A stretch of 64,000 bases of DNA from Delphinapterus leucas (Eukaryota > Chordata > Mammalia > Artiodactyla > Monodontidae): assembly GCF_002288925.2 (NCBI RefSeq), contig NW_022098021.1, forward strand, positions 33,672,065-33,736,064. The letters are read 5' to 3'. The number at the start of each line of letters is the position of its first letter. Positions within the stretch are counted from its first letter, which is position 1. The notes under the pieces are model-generated. The model ran no database searches, was not told the DNA's origin, and saw only the letters and a program-made list of their open reading frames with translations. A program made the position numbers and the translations under genes. Shown here piece by piece: positions 24,401 through 36,090 of the stretch.

Positions 24401-25439
24401 TATCAGTGTGGGGGAAGAAAAATAATTTTACCTCTTTACCTTCAAAGTTCTTGGTTGAGACCCTTCCCCTGTAATAAAAAGTCATCCTTCTCTTCCTGGT
24501 ACAGAGAGGGAAACACCCTTACAAATGGAAATGTCCCTTATAAATGTAAATGCCTCTTACAAAAGTGTAACTTCTACCTGAATTTCAGAGCTTTTCCCAT
24601 AGCGTCTGATTTTTTGTTTGTTTGTTTGTTTTGTTTTTGTTTTTGTTTCTTAATAACAGGTTCAAAGTAATCCTTTTGACCAAGAGATATAATCTGGGGT
24701 TGCAAATTCAGCTCCCTTTTACTAGCTCATTTGACAGAGCTGATACACCTGAACAAAGGCCCTTGTTTCTTGATTTGAACAACAACACAATAAACAGTTT
24801 CACAAATGAGAATCAGAGGCACAGATTTATCTGTTTGGTAAACCCAAACTCACTTTTAAAACTTTGATCCATGGGATATGGAATCTTTCCTTATTTGATG
24901 TAATAAATGTTAACAAGATGTCATAGGATACAGAGTTAAATAAAAAAATCACTACTGTTAATTTCTATTTATGAATGCTTTTTTCATTCCAAAGGTAAAT
25001 TGCTTTATATATATACACACATACACACCCATGCATCTTATGTTATTTATTATATTATTTTTATATTACTATGGTAAATCAATAATCTTATGTTTTTGTT
25101 AATTGCAATGCTTGGAAACTCCTCTGTGCAAGAGGACTTTGAAGAGCAATCAACATTTAAATGGAACTAAAATTGTGAAGTCCCAATAAGGTAAGACAAG
25201 TTGATATAAAGAATAAATGAAGATGACTCAGATGGATCTGATAGGGTCAATATTTTTATTTCTTTGTAAACAGTTTAAGAGGGTAGGTGGTTAAGTGATG
25301 ATAATGACAACTGAGCACGAGTGCTTTAACATTCTCCCCAGGGTGACTAAATTTTAGACAGGGCCCTGACCTCCTTTTTCTTAGAGGATTTACTTTAGAA
25401 AACTTGTAATTATAAATACTTTTTCTGGCCAATTTAGAT
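21421..25439. other. Unique AT-rich sequence, no gene seen
   Basis: Four kilobases without a recognisable exon, RNA gene or transposon. Simple repeats inside are (TTTG)n at about 24611-24650 and a TA/CA patch at about 25006-25035. A 124-codon plus-strand frame at 24296-24670 has no recognised domain and runs into the TTTG repeat. Confidence 0.45.
24611..24650. repeat. (TTTG)n simple repeat
   Basis: Tetranucleotide 'tttg' units pass into 'tttttg' units. Confidence 0.9.
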
Positions 25440-25794
25440 ATATGTAAGACTTCTTAAAAGATTCTTGCTAATTTTACAACCCAGGAATGCCTTTCCCAAG
25501 GACCTAGGACCCATCCATTTAAAATGTAATCATCAAGAAAATAGCACCCCTAACCTCCCTGTCTACCTTCAATGGGAGCAAATTAGCAAACACAGATGGA
25601 TTAATCAAAGAGATTTGCAAATTCAGGAATAACTCAACCTGTTTAACACTGCCCATTGATCAACCTTCCCCTCCTAACATCCTCCAGTACTTTTCCCCTA
25701 GTTACTCCAGCACTTAAAAACCCTCTCCCTTTTGTTTTAGTGAAGTTAAGTTCAGGCCAAATTCTGTCCTCTTTCCTCTATTGCAATAACCTTG

Positions 25795-26129
25795 CATCTT
25801 AGTCAGTTCATGCCATCCTAACAAAATAGACTAGGTGGTTTACACAGTAGAAATTTATTTCTCATGGTTCTAGGGGCTGGGAAGCCCAAGATGAAGGTTC
25901 CAGCAAGTAGGCTCTTGTTCTGGCTTGCAGATGGCTGCCTTCTCCCTGTGTTCTCACATGGAAGAGAGAAAGAGCAAACAAGCTCTCTGATGTCTCTTCT
26001 TAAAGGGCACTAATTCCTTTATTAGGGCCCCACCCTCACAACCTCATCTAAACTTAATTACTTCCCAAAGGACCCATCTCCACATACTGTCACACTGGGG
26101 ATTAAAGTTTCAAATATGAATTTTGGGTA
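25795..26129 (-). mobile_element. MaLR (MLT1/MST-type) solo LTR
   Basis: On the minus strand it has typical MaLR blocks: 'gtggagatgggtcctttggg', 'ggtggggccctaataaagga', 'ccatgtgagaacacagggag' and 'gaaataaatttctactgtgt'. A 5-bp duplication 'ccttg' flanks it (25790-25794 and 26130-26134), as known for MaLR. No internal sequence is present, so it is a solo LTR. Confidence 0.85.
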
Positions 26130-26159
26130 CCTTGAATAAAATTCAGTTCATTGTACCTT

Positions 26160-26364
26160 TTTTTTTTTTTGTGTGGTATGCAGACCTCTCACCACTGTGA
26201 CCCCTCCCATTGTGGAGCACAGGCTCCGGACGTGCAGGCTCAGTGGCCATGGCTCATAGGTCCAGCCGCTCCGCAGCATGTGGGATCCTCCCAGACCGGG
26301 GCACGAACCCGTGTCCCCTGCATTGGCAGGCGGACTGTCAACCACTGTGCCACCAGGGAAGCCC
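26160..26364 (-). mobile_element. CHR-family SINE, older copy
   Basis: Same organisation as the other CHR copies, but many CpG positions are already TpG or CpA, such as 'gtgtggtatgcagacc' against 'gcggtacgcgggcc' elsewhere. The 15-bp duplication 'agttcattgtaccttt'/'agttcattgtatctta' (26145-26159 and 26365-26379) has one mismatch, also fitting greater age. Confidence 0.95.
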
Positions 26365-26701
26365 AGTTCATTGTATCTTAAATAAAATCTTCCTTACTGT
26401 TTAACTTTGTCTAGTTCAATTTTTGCTTTGATACAACCAACTGGCAGAATAGAGCAATTTTTTCATAGATGAAAATAATCCTTCACTACCTGTTCTTGGT
26501 GTCACATTGAGAAGAGAGTAGGCAAAGGAAAGAGATGCACTGTGCTTTTCTCGGGTATTTTATATTTTCCATAGGTAGGGCAATTCTTGAGTAAAATTAT
26601 GAAGAAGAACATTTTCTTTGGTGACCATTCATCTCTCCTCTTTCATTCTACTCTTCTCTTGTATTCACTCCAGTGGGAGGGAGGTGAGAAGTCAGGAATC
26701 A

Positions 26702-26741
26702 AAAATAAATAAATAAATAAATTTATTTATTTATTAAAAAA
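26702..26741. repeat. (AAAT)n/(ATTT)n inverted simple repeat
   Basis: 'aataaataaataaat' is followed at once by 'ttatttatttatta', giving a perfect short palindrome able to form a hairpin. Confidence 0.9.
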
Positions 26742-26961
26742 CAAATCCCAAAGATTCTGGAACCTTTTGGTATTCTGATTCTTATCCTGTCAGACCATAG
26801 AACATGAAAATAACAGAATACACAGAAAAATACACCATAGATTTTCTATCTCTCTCTGTTTTTCTCTTTCACATTCTCCCTTGTTTTCCCACATGATTCT
26901 CTCTATCTCTCCTAGACCAGAAATAACAAAAAATTCTCTCTCTCTCGACTTACTTGTAGAG

Positions 26962-27105
26962 CAGTGGTTCTCAACCTTGGCTCCACTAAAATCAATAAGG
27001 AGATTAAAAAATTCCCTACCTGCACTCTAGACCAGTTCTATCAGAATCTGGGTGGGAATCAAATGCCGCAGGATCCGAATAAGCAGCTAAGATTGAGAAA
27101 CACTG
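26962..27105. mobile_element. hAT-Charlie MITE (MER20-like)
   Basis: Inverted ends are 'cagtggttctcaacct' and, in reverse complement, 'cagtgtttctcaatct'. The interior includes 'tatcagaatctgggtgggaa'. Short flanking similarity 'ctt(g)tagag' fits a decayed 8-bp duplication. The length of 144 bp is normal for a deleted MITE. Confidence 0.75.
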
Positions 27106-27113
27106 CTTAGAGA

Positions 27114-28984
27114 TTAGCCAAATCTAGTCATCCTCCAGCCCTCACCTCTTTAAGAATTTACCTGAGAGAGCATGAAGGGAGTGGAAGTTAACCCAGTTCC
27201 CATTTTAATAGGATGTAGCCTTTTGATAAGTAACAACAAAGACACTTTCATTTATTCTTCTGAGTAGTTGTTGGAAACCCATATCTCCCCTCTAGAAAAA
27301 GTCTTTAGTGACAAAATAACAACTGTATATTGACTTTAACTACTAATTATACCAGTTGTCCACTTTAAAAATCTCTTCTCTTATGCTTACATAGTATCAT
27401 ACTCTAAATTTGTTTTTAAACCATCATGTCTTCATTTCACATTGGAATAAAGTGAGTTTTTGAAACCTGCAAAAAAACAAAAAGGAATTGCTCCCTTCTG
27501 TAGCTTCCTTTATCAGCAAAGTCATTTGTAGTCCACGTGTTTGCTTTAAAGTTTTGCTTATGATCCAACTTTCATGTCCCCATAAAGCACAGAATTCTCT
27601 TATTATCTTTCTCCTGAATGTTTAGCTGAGTACGTATTTATGGCATTACTTCAGTATTCACAGAAGGCTATGATGAGTAGGTAAAAACCATGCTTAATGT
27701 ATAAATGTTGACAAAGCTAATGGATAGGTATTATAATATTGAATACATTTTCAAATATTTATTAATCTTTTTGAAAATATAATTAGGATGTCTATAGCCT
27801 GACTTGTTTCCTATGTGTCATCTCTTTTAATATTAATATGCAGTATAGAAGCACTTATAAGTAAAATGTACATTTCTTAGTGTTTATTTCTTCAAAGAAT
27901 TTAATGTGTTCTTGAGTATTTACTTATCTAGCAAAAGTTTGATAATATTAAGAATTATAAAAATTCCTGAATCAGGTTTAAGAATTTGGAGAAATCACTG
28001 AAGAATGTACAAGTAACACCACAATGGAACAGAAAGATAGTCAAAGGCTCTTGGAAAATATAAGAATGGTTAGAAATGGAACAAAGAATGAATACCTTAA
28101 CACTAATCAAATAGAAGTATAGTATGTGAACAATCAATAAGCTGCAATAAATTTGGAAATGCATAATCTAATAAATATATTTTAAATTGTTAGTACTGTA
28201 CATAGAATAAATATTTTACTAATAAAAACTCTTAATATATGCTAGAATTAAGTATTTCTCATCTGGTACCAGTTGCTTTGTTTAATTTTTTTCTCCTGCA
28301 CTCCTTTTTTCTACAAGAGTTACTGATTTGTGATGTGAGGTTATTGCTATTCTATTCTAAAATGAACACAATTTTGCTTTTTGATTGCTCTTTGTTGTGC
28401 CTATTTTCTATCCTCCTGACCTTTGCTAGCCACCCTGTTTTTTATCCCTTATTGTCATTTTCCTTCTTTTTAGGCAAAACTATTGTGGCCTTGGACTGGA
28501 ATTACAAATTCTCCAATGATTCCTGGAGGAAGTATGCAATGTAAGAGACTTCTCCTCTCCTTTTTATGAGAAAACTCCTGGCTATTCTAGGTATTCTCCT
28601 GTTGGTTACAGTATGATACCAACTTTGTGAAAAAAATCAAATAAGCTTCCTCTTATTGGACATACATTATATGCTAAGCAGAGTTACACCCATACATGAG
28701 GTAAGGGAGACGGTTATGGGTAGAGGAAGCTACAAATTTTGTTGCAGCTAGTTTTAGCTATCAGTAGATCATAGAACATTCAATGCTGCTCTCACAACAT
28801 CTTCTCCATTAGTAATCTTTGAAAAATTTTAATATAATGTGGAAGAATTTGCAAGGAAAGTCAATGTTATTTTTAAAAACAGTGAATAAATTAGTGTTTA
28901 GTACTTGCTTCTGGTGAAGTGAAAGTATCTCAGAGAAAATACAGACACTCAATTGTTAAAGAAGAAGATGATATCAATATAATA
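27114..28984. other. Unique sequence, no gene seen
   Basis: No recognised repeat, exon or RNA gene. The 101-codon frame at 28239-28544 is phenylalanine- and leucine-rich, as expected for chance translation of T-rich DNA. Confidence 0.45.
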
Positions 28985-29925
28985 TTTATTTATTTCAACT
29001 ATTGAGGTATAGCTGATTTACAATGTTGTGTTAGTTTCAGGTGTACAGTAAGTAAACTCCACACTGTTCTCCATAGTGGCTATACCAATTTACCTTCCCA
29101 CCAACAGTGTAGGAGAGTTCCTTTTTCTCCACACCTCTCCAGCATGTATTATTTGTAACCTTTTTGATGACGGCCATTCAGACCAGTGTGAGGTGATATC
29201 TTATCGTAGTTCTGATTTGCATTTCTCTAATAATTAACGATGTTAAGCTTCTTTTCATGTGCCTCTTGTCCATCTGTATATCTTCTTTGCAGAAGTGTAT
29301 ACTTAGGTCTTCTGCCCATTTTTTGATTGGGTTGTTTATTTTTTTGATATTTAGCTGTATGAGTTGTTTGTGTATTCTGGAAATTAATCCCTTGTTGGCC
29401 ACATCATTTGCAAATACTTTTCCCCATTCTGTAGGTGGTCTTTTTGTTTTGCTTATGGTTTCCTTTGCTGTGCAAAAGCTTTTAAGTTTAATTAGGTTCC
29501 ATTTGTTTACTTTTGTTTTTATTTTCATTAATCTAGGAGATGGATCAAAAAAGATCTTGCTGCAATTTATGTCAAAGGGTGTTCTGCCTATGTTTTCTTC
29601 TAGGAGTTTTCTAGTATCCAGTCTTATTCTATTTAGGTCTTTAATTTATTTTGAGTATATTTTTCTGTATGTTGTTAGAGAATGCTCTGATTTCATTTTT
29701 TTACATGCAGCTGTCCAGTTTTCCAAGCACCACTTATTGAAGAAACTGTTTTTTCTCCATTGTATATCCTTACCTCCTTTGTCATAGATTAATTGGCCAT
29801 AGGTGCATGGGTTTATTTCTGGGCTTTCTATACTGTTCCATTGATCTATATTCTGCTTTTGTGCCAGTACCATACTGTTTTGATGACTGTAGTTTTGTTG
29901 TATGGTCTAAAGTCAGAGAACCTGT
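28985..29925 (-). mobile_element. L1 LINE fragment, minus strand, internally deleted
   Basis: Minus-strand translation at 29178-29528 gives ORF2 C-terminal text such as '[17 protein letters not shown]' and '[15 protein letters not shown]'. At 29646-29873 it gives '[16 protein letters not shown]'. At about 29047 the 3' UTR ('tttcaggtgtacag') is joined directly to ORF2 sequence ('aaactccacactgttctcca'), so several hundred bases of the C-terminal coding and 3' UTR are deleted. No poly(A) tail or duplication is visible. Confidence 0.9.
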
Positions 29926-29929
29926 TTCA

Positions 29930-30159
29930 AACATAAAATTTAGAAAGGAGAGGTATTTATGGATTTAAGTCATAATTTTTTTACAAGAATAAATACATTC
30001 AAAGTTATCAAAAGCAACAATAGTGTTTTAATGTTGTAAATGGGGTTGCTACATTCCTTAAAGTTGTGAAACAGAATTTTTTTTTTAAACTTGATTTTTA
30101 TTTATGTAAGTTTTCAACTGACTATTTTCTACTCAGTTAGGCCATAGAACAAGTCTCAT
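29930..30159. other. Short unique spacer between two L1s
   Basis: AT-rich with no recognised feature. It separates a minus-strand L1 fragment from a plus-strand one. Confidence 0.4.
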
Positions 30160-30466
30160 TAAATTTGAAAGGACTGAAATCACATAAATTATGTCTTCCA
30201 AGTATAATGGAGTGAAATCAATAAAGATATTTGGTAAATTAAGAAATTTGTGGAAATTAAACAGTACACTCCTTCATGACTAATGAGTCAAAAAGGAAAT
30301 CACCAGGGAAATTAGAAATACCTTGAGGTAAATGAATGCAAAACACAATATGCCACAAATTATGGGATTCAATGAAAGCAGTACTAAAAGGGAAATTTAA
30401 CACCTATATTAAAGAAAGAAGAAAAATCTAAAATCAATAGCCTTACCTTTCACATCAAGAAACTAG

Positions 30467-30669
30467 GCATATTTAAGATAGACAACCAACAAGCACCTAC
30501 TGTATAGCACAGGGAACTCTGCTCAATATTCTGTAACAACCTAAATGGGAAAAGAATTTCAAAAAGAATAGATACATGTATATGTATAACTGAATCACTT
30601 TGCTGGACACCTGAAACTAACACAATATTGTTAATCAACTATATTTCAATACAAAATAAAAAATTTTTT
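30467..30669 (+). mobile_element. Younger L1 3' end, 5'-truncated insertion
   Basis: 'ctgtatagcacagggaactc', 'ctaaatgggaaaagaatttc' and 'tgaaactaacacaatattgt' are the cetartiodactyl L1 3' UTR terminus, followed by an A-rich tail. It splits the old L1 ORF2. Flanks 'aagaaactagg' and 'aaaaagctaag' form an imperfect duplication. It belongs to the same 3' UTR type as the tail at 62280-62493. Confidence 0.88.
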
Positions 30670-30796
30670 AAAAAGCTAAGCAAAAAAGAGCAAACTAAAT
30701 CCAGTCACGTGGAAGGGAAAAAGTAATAAAGATTAGAAGGGAAATAAATGAAATAGAGAACATAAAAATAATAGAGGAGATAAAAAAATCAGAAAC

Positions 30797-30898
30797 TGAT
30801 TTCTTAAAAAGATCAACAACATTGTCAAAGATAAAACAATCAAAAGTTGATTTCTTAAAAAGATCAACAACATTATCAAATTTTTGGCTAAATTGACC
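30797..30898. repeat. 51-bp tandem duplication inside old L1
   Basis: 'tgatttcttaaaaagatcaa' begins at 30797 and again at 30848, with about 35 bp nearly identical in each copy. The period of 51 is a multiple of three. Confidence 0.85.
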
Positions 30899-31195
30899 AA
30901 GAGAATAAGAGAGAAAACTCAAATGACCAAAATCAGGATGATGAGACATCACTACTGGCCTTACAGAAATAAAATGGTTTATAAGGGAATATTGTGAATA
31001 ATAACATTAATAAATTAGATAACAAATAAAATGGGCAAATTTCTAGAAAAAACACAAATTACTGAAACCAACTCTAGAAGGTGATTTTGGAGTTTTTCCA
31101 ACTCATTCCATGAGGTCAATATTATCCTGACACTAAAGCCAGGCAAAGTCATCCCAAGAAAAGTACAGAACAATATCCCTTATGAATATAGACAC

Positions 31196-31735
31196 TGTCA
31201 GGGAGAAAGAAATTTTCCTCTACTCTTCCAGGTTCTTCTGGCTAGTCTAAGTATTAAGTTGACATGAGATAGATTAGAAGGAGAAAATCAAACAAAAGTT
31301 TAATAACATGTATCCATGGGAGAGACCTAGGAAAACAGTAACTTGCCAAATGGCCAACCCACTTACCATAAGTACTACATTTAGCTAAAGACAAAATGAG
31401 AATGTTGGGGGTAGCGGTTTGAGACTTCAAAGGCAATTCTTGTGAAGATGAAAAAAGCAAGTGTTTGGTTAACAAATATTTACCATGCAATGAACATGGG
31501 ACACAGAGTGGAGTCTGATTCTCCCCTGCCCACTCTACCCCAGCCCTAATTCTTTGCAGATATCTCTGGTGCTAGTTCTATTTGAGAAGCAGGCCCTTTA
31601 TCTAAATTCCTTTAGGCAGTTAGAGAGGTAACAAGAAAAACTTCCTGAGTCTTCTGTTTCTTAAAAATAATCAGGTTAAATTAATCCTCATGCCAAAGAG
31701 ATACATTTTAGGGTGGCAAATTTTGCTCCCCTACT
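31196..31735 (-). mobile_element. Solo ERV LTR inserted in old L1
   Basis: The 540-bp block interrupts L1 ORF2 at 'gacac|aaaaat', and 'acac' is repeated at both ends (31192-31195 and 31736-31739). A 4-bp duplication is usual for class I ERVs. On the minus strand it ends in 'ctccctgaca'. It carries a T-rich/'attaaa' zone near the 3' part and 'agaggtaacaagaaaaactt' (plus strand) inside. No gag, pol or env is present. Family not named. Confidence 0.75.
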
Positions 31736-34149
31736 ACACAAAAATATTCAACAAAATACTAGCAAACATAATCCAGCAACATATGAAAATGATAATACAC
31801 CATAAATAAGACAGAAATGCAAGAGTGGTTTAATATCTGATAATCAATGTAATACATCATATTAATAGAAAAAAGGGACAAAAATCAAATGGTCATCTCT
31901 CGGCCTGAAGAAGAGTCATCTGACAAAATCCAACATCCTTATGTGAAAAAAAAATTCAACAAACTAGAAATGGTAGAGATTTTCGTCAATATGATAAATA
32001 GTATCTACAAAGCCCCACAGCTAACACTATACTTAATGATAAAACACTGGATATTTTCCTCCTGAGAGCAGGTACAAGATAACAATGTCCTCTCTAGTCA
32101 CTTATACTCAATATTGTACTGGAGGTTCTAGCCAGAGCAAATACATGAGAAACAGAAATAAAAGTTATCCAGATAGTAAAGGAAGAACTAAAATTATCTT
32201 CATTCACAGATGATGTAATTTTGTACACAGAAAATCATAAGGAATTCACTAAACCCATTTAGAACTAATAAGTGAATTCATCATGCTGCAGGATACAAGA
32301 TGAATATACACATATAAATTGTATGTCTACACACTGCAGTGAACAAGTTGAAAATGAAATTAAGAATATAACTTTATTTACAATAAGCCTCAAAAATATC
32401 AAAATACTTAGGAACAAATTTAACAAAAGTAGCACAAGGCTCGTACACTGAAAAATACTATGTTGTTGAAAGAAATTTTTAAAAAGTTCGAAATAAGCTT
32501 ATATCCCATGTTCATGAATTAGAAGACTTAATATTTTAAAATGAAACTATTCCCCAAATTGATCTAGAGATTGAACAGCATACCTATCAAAATTCCAGCT
32601 ACCATATTGTTATTTGCAGAAATTGACAAGCTAATCCTAAAATTCATATGGAAACTCAAGGGACCCAAATAGCCAGAATAATCTTGGGGGGAGAAAACCC
32701 CAGCAAAACTGGAGTACTCACAGTTCCTGGTTTCAAAAAAAGCTACAGTAATTAATACAGTCATGTGGTAATGGAATGTAGACATGTAGATCAATAGAAT
32801 AGAACAGAGAGTCCAGAAATGAGTCTTTACATTTATGCTCAATTGATTTTTGACAAGAGTTCATAGACAATACAATGAAGAATAAAGTCTTTTCAACAAA
32901 TAGGGCTGGGATAACTGGGTATCAGCATGCAAAAACTAAAGTTGGACCCCTCTGTTATACTGTACCAACAAAACAGAACAAAAGCTTAAGATAAATAATA
33001 AACCTAATGTAAGAACTAAACTACTAAACCCTTAGAAGAAAACATAGGAGTAAATATATGTGACCAAATATTAGACAATAGTTTCTTAGATATGACACCA
33101 AGGGTACAAGCAGCAAAGGAAAAAAAATAGATAAACTGGACTATATCAAAATCAAAAATTTTTGTGTTGCAAATAATACCTCCAAGAAAGTAAACATACA
33201 ATCTGCAGAATAAGAGAAAATATTTGCAAATTATATATCTGATAAATAACTGGTGTTCAGAATATATAAAGAACTCTTACAACTAAATAATGAAAGAGCC
33301 CAATTTAAAGAATGAGACAAGGAACTGAATTTCTCCAGAAAGGTATACAAATAGCCAATAAGCACACAAAAAGTGTGTCATCATCATTAGTCATTGCAGA
33401 CATGCAAAGTGAACTATAATGAAATACCACTTCACACCTACTGGGATAGAAACAATCAAAAAGGTAGAAAGTAGGTGAAGAAATTGGAATCCTTACATTG
33501 CTGATGAAATTAAAAACAGTACAGTGCTTTGGAAAATGGCTTGGCAGTTTCTCAAAAGATAAAGAATAGAGTTAATTGTATGCCCAGCAATTCCTCTCAT
33601 ACGTACATTCCAAGTTAAATAAAAACATATATCCACACAAAATTTGCACTTTACTGTTAACAGTATCATTATTCATAATAAGCGAGATAAGAAAACAACC
33701 CAAATGTCCATCAACTGATGAACAGATAAACAAACTATGCTATATCCATACAAAAGAATATTATTTATTAATAAAAGGAGTGAATTACTGATACATGCTA
33801 CATAATGGATGAACTTTGAAAACATACTAAGTGAAAGAAGCCAATTACAAAAAATAATATACTGTATGATTCCATTTATATGAAAAGTCCAGATAAGGCA
33901 AATTAATGGAGGCAAAAAGTAGATATAGTGCCTAGGGTTGGGGCAGGTATGGGAAGGGACTGTAATGGATACAGGGTAGTGGGGTGATGAAAATGTTCTA
34001 AATTTAGATTTTAGTGGTGGTTGCACTACTGAATTTAAATTTTCAATGAGTGAACTTTATAAATTATATCTTAATAAAGATGTTAAATATGTCCCTACTG
34101 CATAAATGCCTTAATATTTAAAGGTTCATTCCTCTTAATTTCAAAAAAG

Positions 34150-34560
34150 TTTATTCTTCAGAATTTTTCCAGTTCTATTGAGATATAATTGACATACATC
34201 ACTGTATAAGTTTGTGTACAGCATAATGAGTTGGCTTACATATATCATGGAATGACTGCTGCAATAAGTTTAGTTAACATCCATCATCTCACATAGATAC
34301 AAAAAAAAAAGTATTTTTCTCCTCGTGATGAAAACTCTTAGGATTTACTCTTTTAACACATTTCCTATATACCATACAGCCATGTTAGCTATAGCTAACA
34401 TGTTGTGTATTATATCCTTCTTACTCACTTATCTTATAACTGGAAATTTGTACATATTGGCTACCTTCCTCCAGTTCCTCCTCCCCCCACCCCAGCCTCC
34501 CTTAACCACAAACCTGATCTCTTTTTCTATGAGTTTTTTTTCCAAAAATATATTTTTTAA
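34150..34560 (-). mobile_element. L1M 3' UTR fragment, antisense
   Basis: 'ttgagatataattgacatac', 'agcataatgagttggcttac', 'gtttagttaacatccatcat' and the C-rich 'cctccccccaccccagcctc' are the antisense of an old L1 3' UTR. An 86-codon plus-strand frame here is an artefact. Confidence 0.75.
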
Positions 34561-35519
34561 TGATTTTACTATGAGAAAAATTTAAAGGTAGTATTCTGGC
34601 ATATTCAGCTTGCAAAGTGTAACTCTCTTCAAACATCATTTTATGTCTGATGAATTTTTCAGTTACTGCTAGTTCAGTAGGAGGGATTTAGCAATTCAAA
34701 TATATCATTGGTGAGAGTTATGGAAATGACTACTTTGAAATATAGCAAAAAATATATACTTTTACAGGTTGCTATTCAAACTCAAATTCATTTTCATGCA
34801 TAAATATCTTCCTGATAGCTTCCATACATAGCTTCCTTTTTTCTGTTCAGACTGGCAAATCTGAATCAAATGATCTGTCCACATTTGTAAATTATAGCAC
34901 AGATTAAAAAAACAAGTTTTTTGACAACATGTAATGAAAGCTCTATTTATACTTCATAATTAACATAGTTATGTCAGTCTTGTAGCTCCATTAAAGCATG
35001 TGGATAAAAGAGTATTTTTTCCCTTTTCTTAACAGCTAATCATTTAAGCAAGTGAGTTTAAAAGAAAATTAAAATAAAGAAAAGAAGTTTGGGAGGCTTT
35101 ATGATAAAAGTGTCAAGTTAAAAGTTTAATTCTTCCTTCACAGAAATGACTAAGTGAAGATGCAAATGAAAATTAATTTGTGCATGTTTGAAAAAGAATT
35201 AAAATTACATAGCTAGGCATAAAAGAAAAGTGGCATTTGAAAGAATGTGTGACAAGGAAGGGATCATAGAAATATAAATGGAAGGTTAAATTGTGCAGAT
35301 AAAGGATGGTAAGTTTTAAAGATGGATTTCATTAAATTTTGAAAAACATTATTATCAGTGAAATTAACATTTAGAAATGTGCTGATCAGATTTCTTAGCA
35401 GAACATCCAAGTTCTCTGTGACTTGATCTTTGCTTACCTCTTCAACTTTATTTCCTCTTTTCCCTATACTAACAGCAACAACAGTCATGATGACAGTGTT
35501 GACCATAATGACCATTTGC
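34561..35519. other. Unique sequence, no gene seen
   Basis: AT-rich with no recognised exon, RNA or repeat. Confidence 0.45.
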
Positions 35520-35750
35520 AATTACAAGGTATTTTCCATATGCCAGGAACTGTGGCAAGACTCTATAAAAGGCCATATATATTTTTTTCATCCTTAAAAA
35601 AACCTGAAGTGAATACCATTATTTTCATTTTTCAAATTGAAAAAACTGAAGTGTTGAAAATTTAAGTGACTTGATTTAAGTTACACAGAGAGTAAACATC
35701 AGAGCTAAGTTCAAATCCAGCTTTTCTGATGCCAAAATCTGTGGCTTCTG
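35520..35750 (-). repeat. MIR SINE, antisense
   Basis: 'atatgccaggaactgtggca', 'taccattattttcatttttc', 'tgaaaatttaagtgacttga' and 'gagctaagttcaaatccagc' follow MIR in antisense over most of its length. Confidence 0.7.
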
Positions 35751-35754
35751 GGAC

Positions 35755-36090
35755 TCTCTAAGTATGTAGAACTATTTACAGTTCCCTGAACAAGTCTTAT
35801 TATTTCATTCCTTTGCACAAACTTTTATTTTGCTGTAATGCTCTTCCTTATCGTTCCCCTGATAGACTGAGACTTTCATCCTGCAAGACCATCTCATGTG
35901 TGTTCTCCTCTGTTAAGCTTTCCTTCATTCAACCAAGCAGAATTGATGATACTTTCCTTTCTACTTGCCTGGTCCTGGTCCAAACTGCCAAGGTGCCCTT
36001 ACCCACTACAGGGTAATTATTTATATACACGCCTGTCTAGAGCACAGTGGACTTTTATAATCGAGTGAAGGGATGAACGAACAAATGCCC
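35755..36090 (+). repeat. L2 LINE 3' end relic
   Basis: 'cctttgcacaaacttttatt', 'gtaatgctcttccttatcgt', 'gcaagaccatctcatgtgtg', 'ttaagctttccttcattcaa' and the final 'gaagggatgaacgaacaaat' match the sense order of the L2 3' end. The open frame across it is chance. Confidence 0.65.

Larger units (their letters stand above)
25440..26435 (+). mobile_element. Probable ERV LTR split by two later insertions
   Basis: The left part (to 25794) includes 'aatgggagcaaattagcaaa', 'ctaacatcctccagtacttt' and 'acttaaaaaccctctccctt'. The right part after the SINE reads 'aaataaaatcttccttactg' and ends 'caaccaactggcagaata'. This is the usual shape of an LTR with its polyadenylation signal near the 3' end. A MaLR LTR (25795-26129) and a CHR SINE (26160-26364) interrupt it. 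The left boundary is uncertain and I do not name the family. Confidence 0.55.
30160..34085 (+). mobile_element. Old L1 (L1M-type) ORF2 plus 3' UTR
   Basis: Sense-strand text follows L1 ORF2 from the linker region through reverse transcriptase to the C-terminus. The RT metal-binding motif appears as 'FTDDVILY' (DNA 'ttcacagatgatgtaatttt', about 32199). The C-terminal region at 33576-33791 gives 'QPKCPSTDEQINK'. The 3' UTR ends with 'tatatcttaataaagatgtt'. Many stops and indels show it is old and dead. It hosts a younger L1 3' end, a solo LTR and a 51-bp tandem duplication. Confidence 0.9.

Noticed and set aside
29040..29070. Splice junction in the internally deleted L1 at about 29047
   Set aside because: In L1 sense orientation the join does not show GT/AG context at both sides as far as can be inferred from the L1 consensus, so deletion or template jumping is more likely.
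29257..29787. 176-codon open frame, the longest in the window
   Set aside because: It is the antisense strand of an L1 ORF2 fragment. The minus strand carries recognisable L1 protein text, so the plus-strand frame is a by-product.
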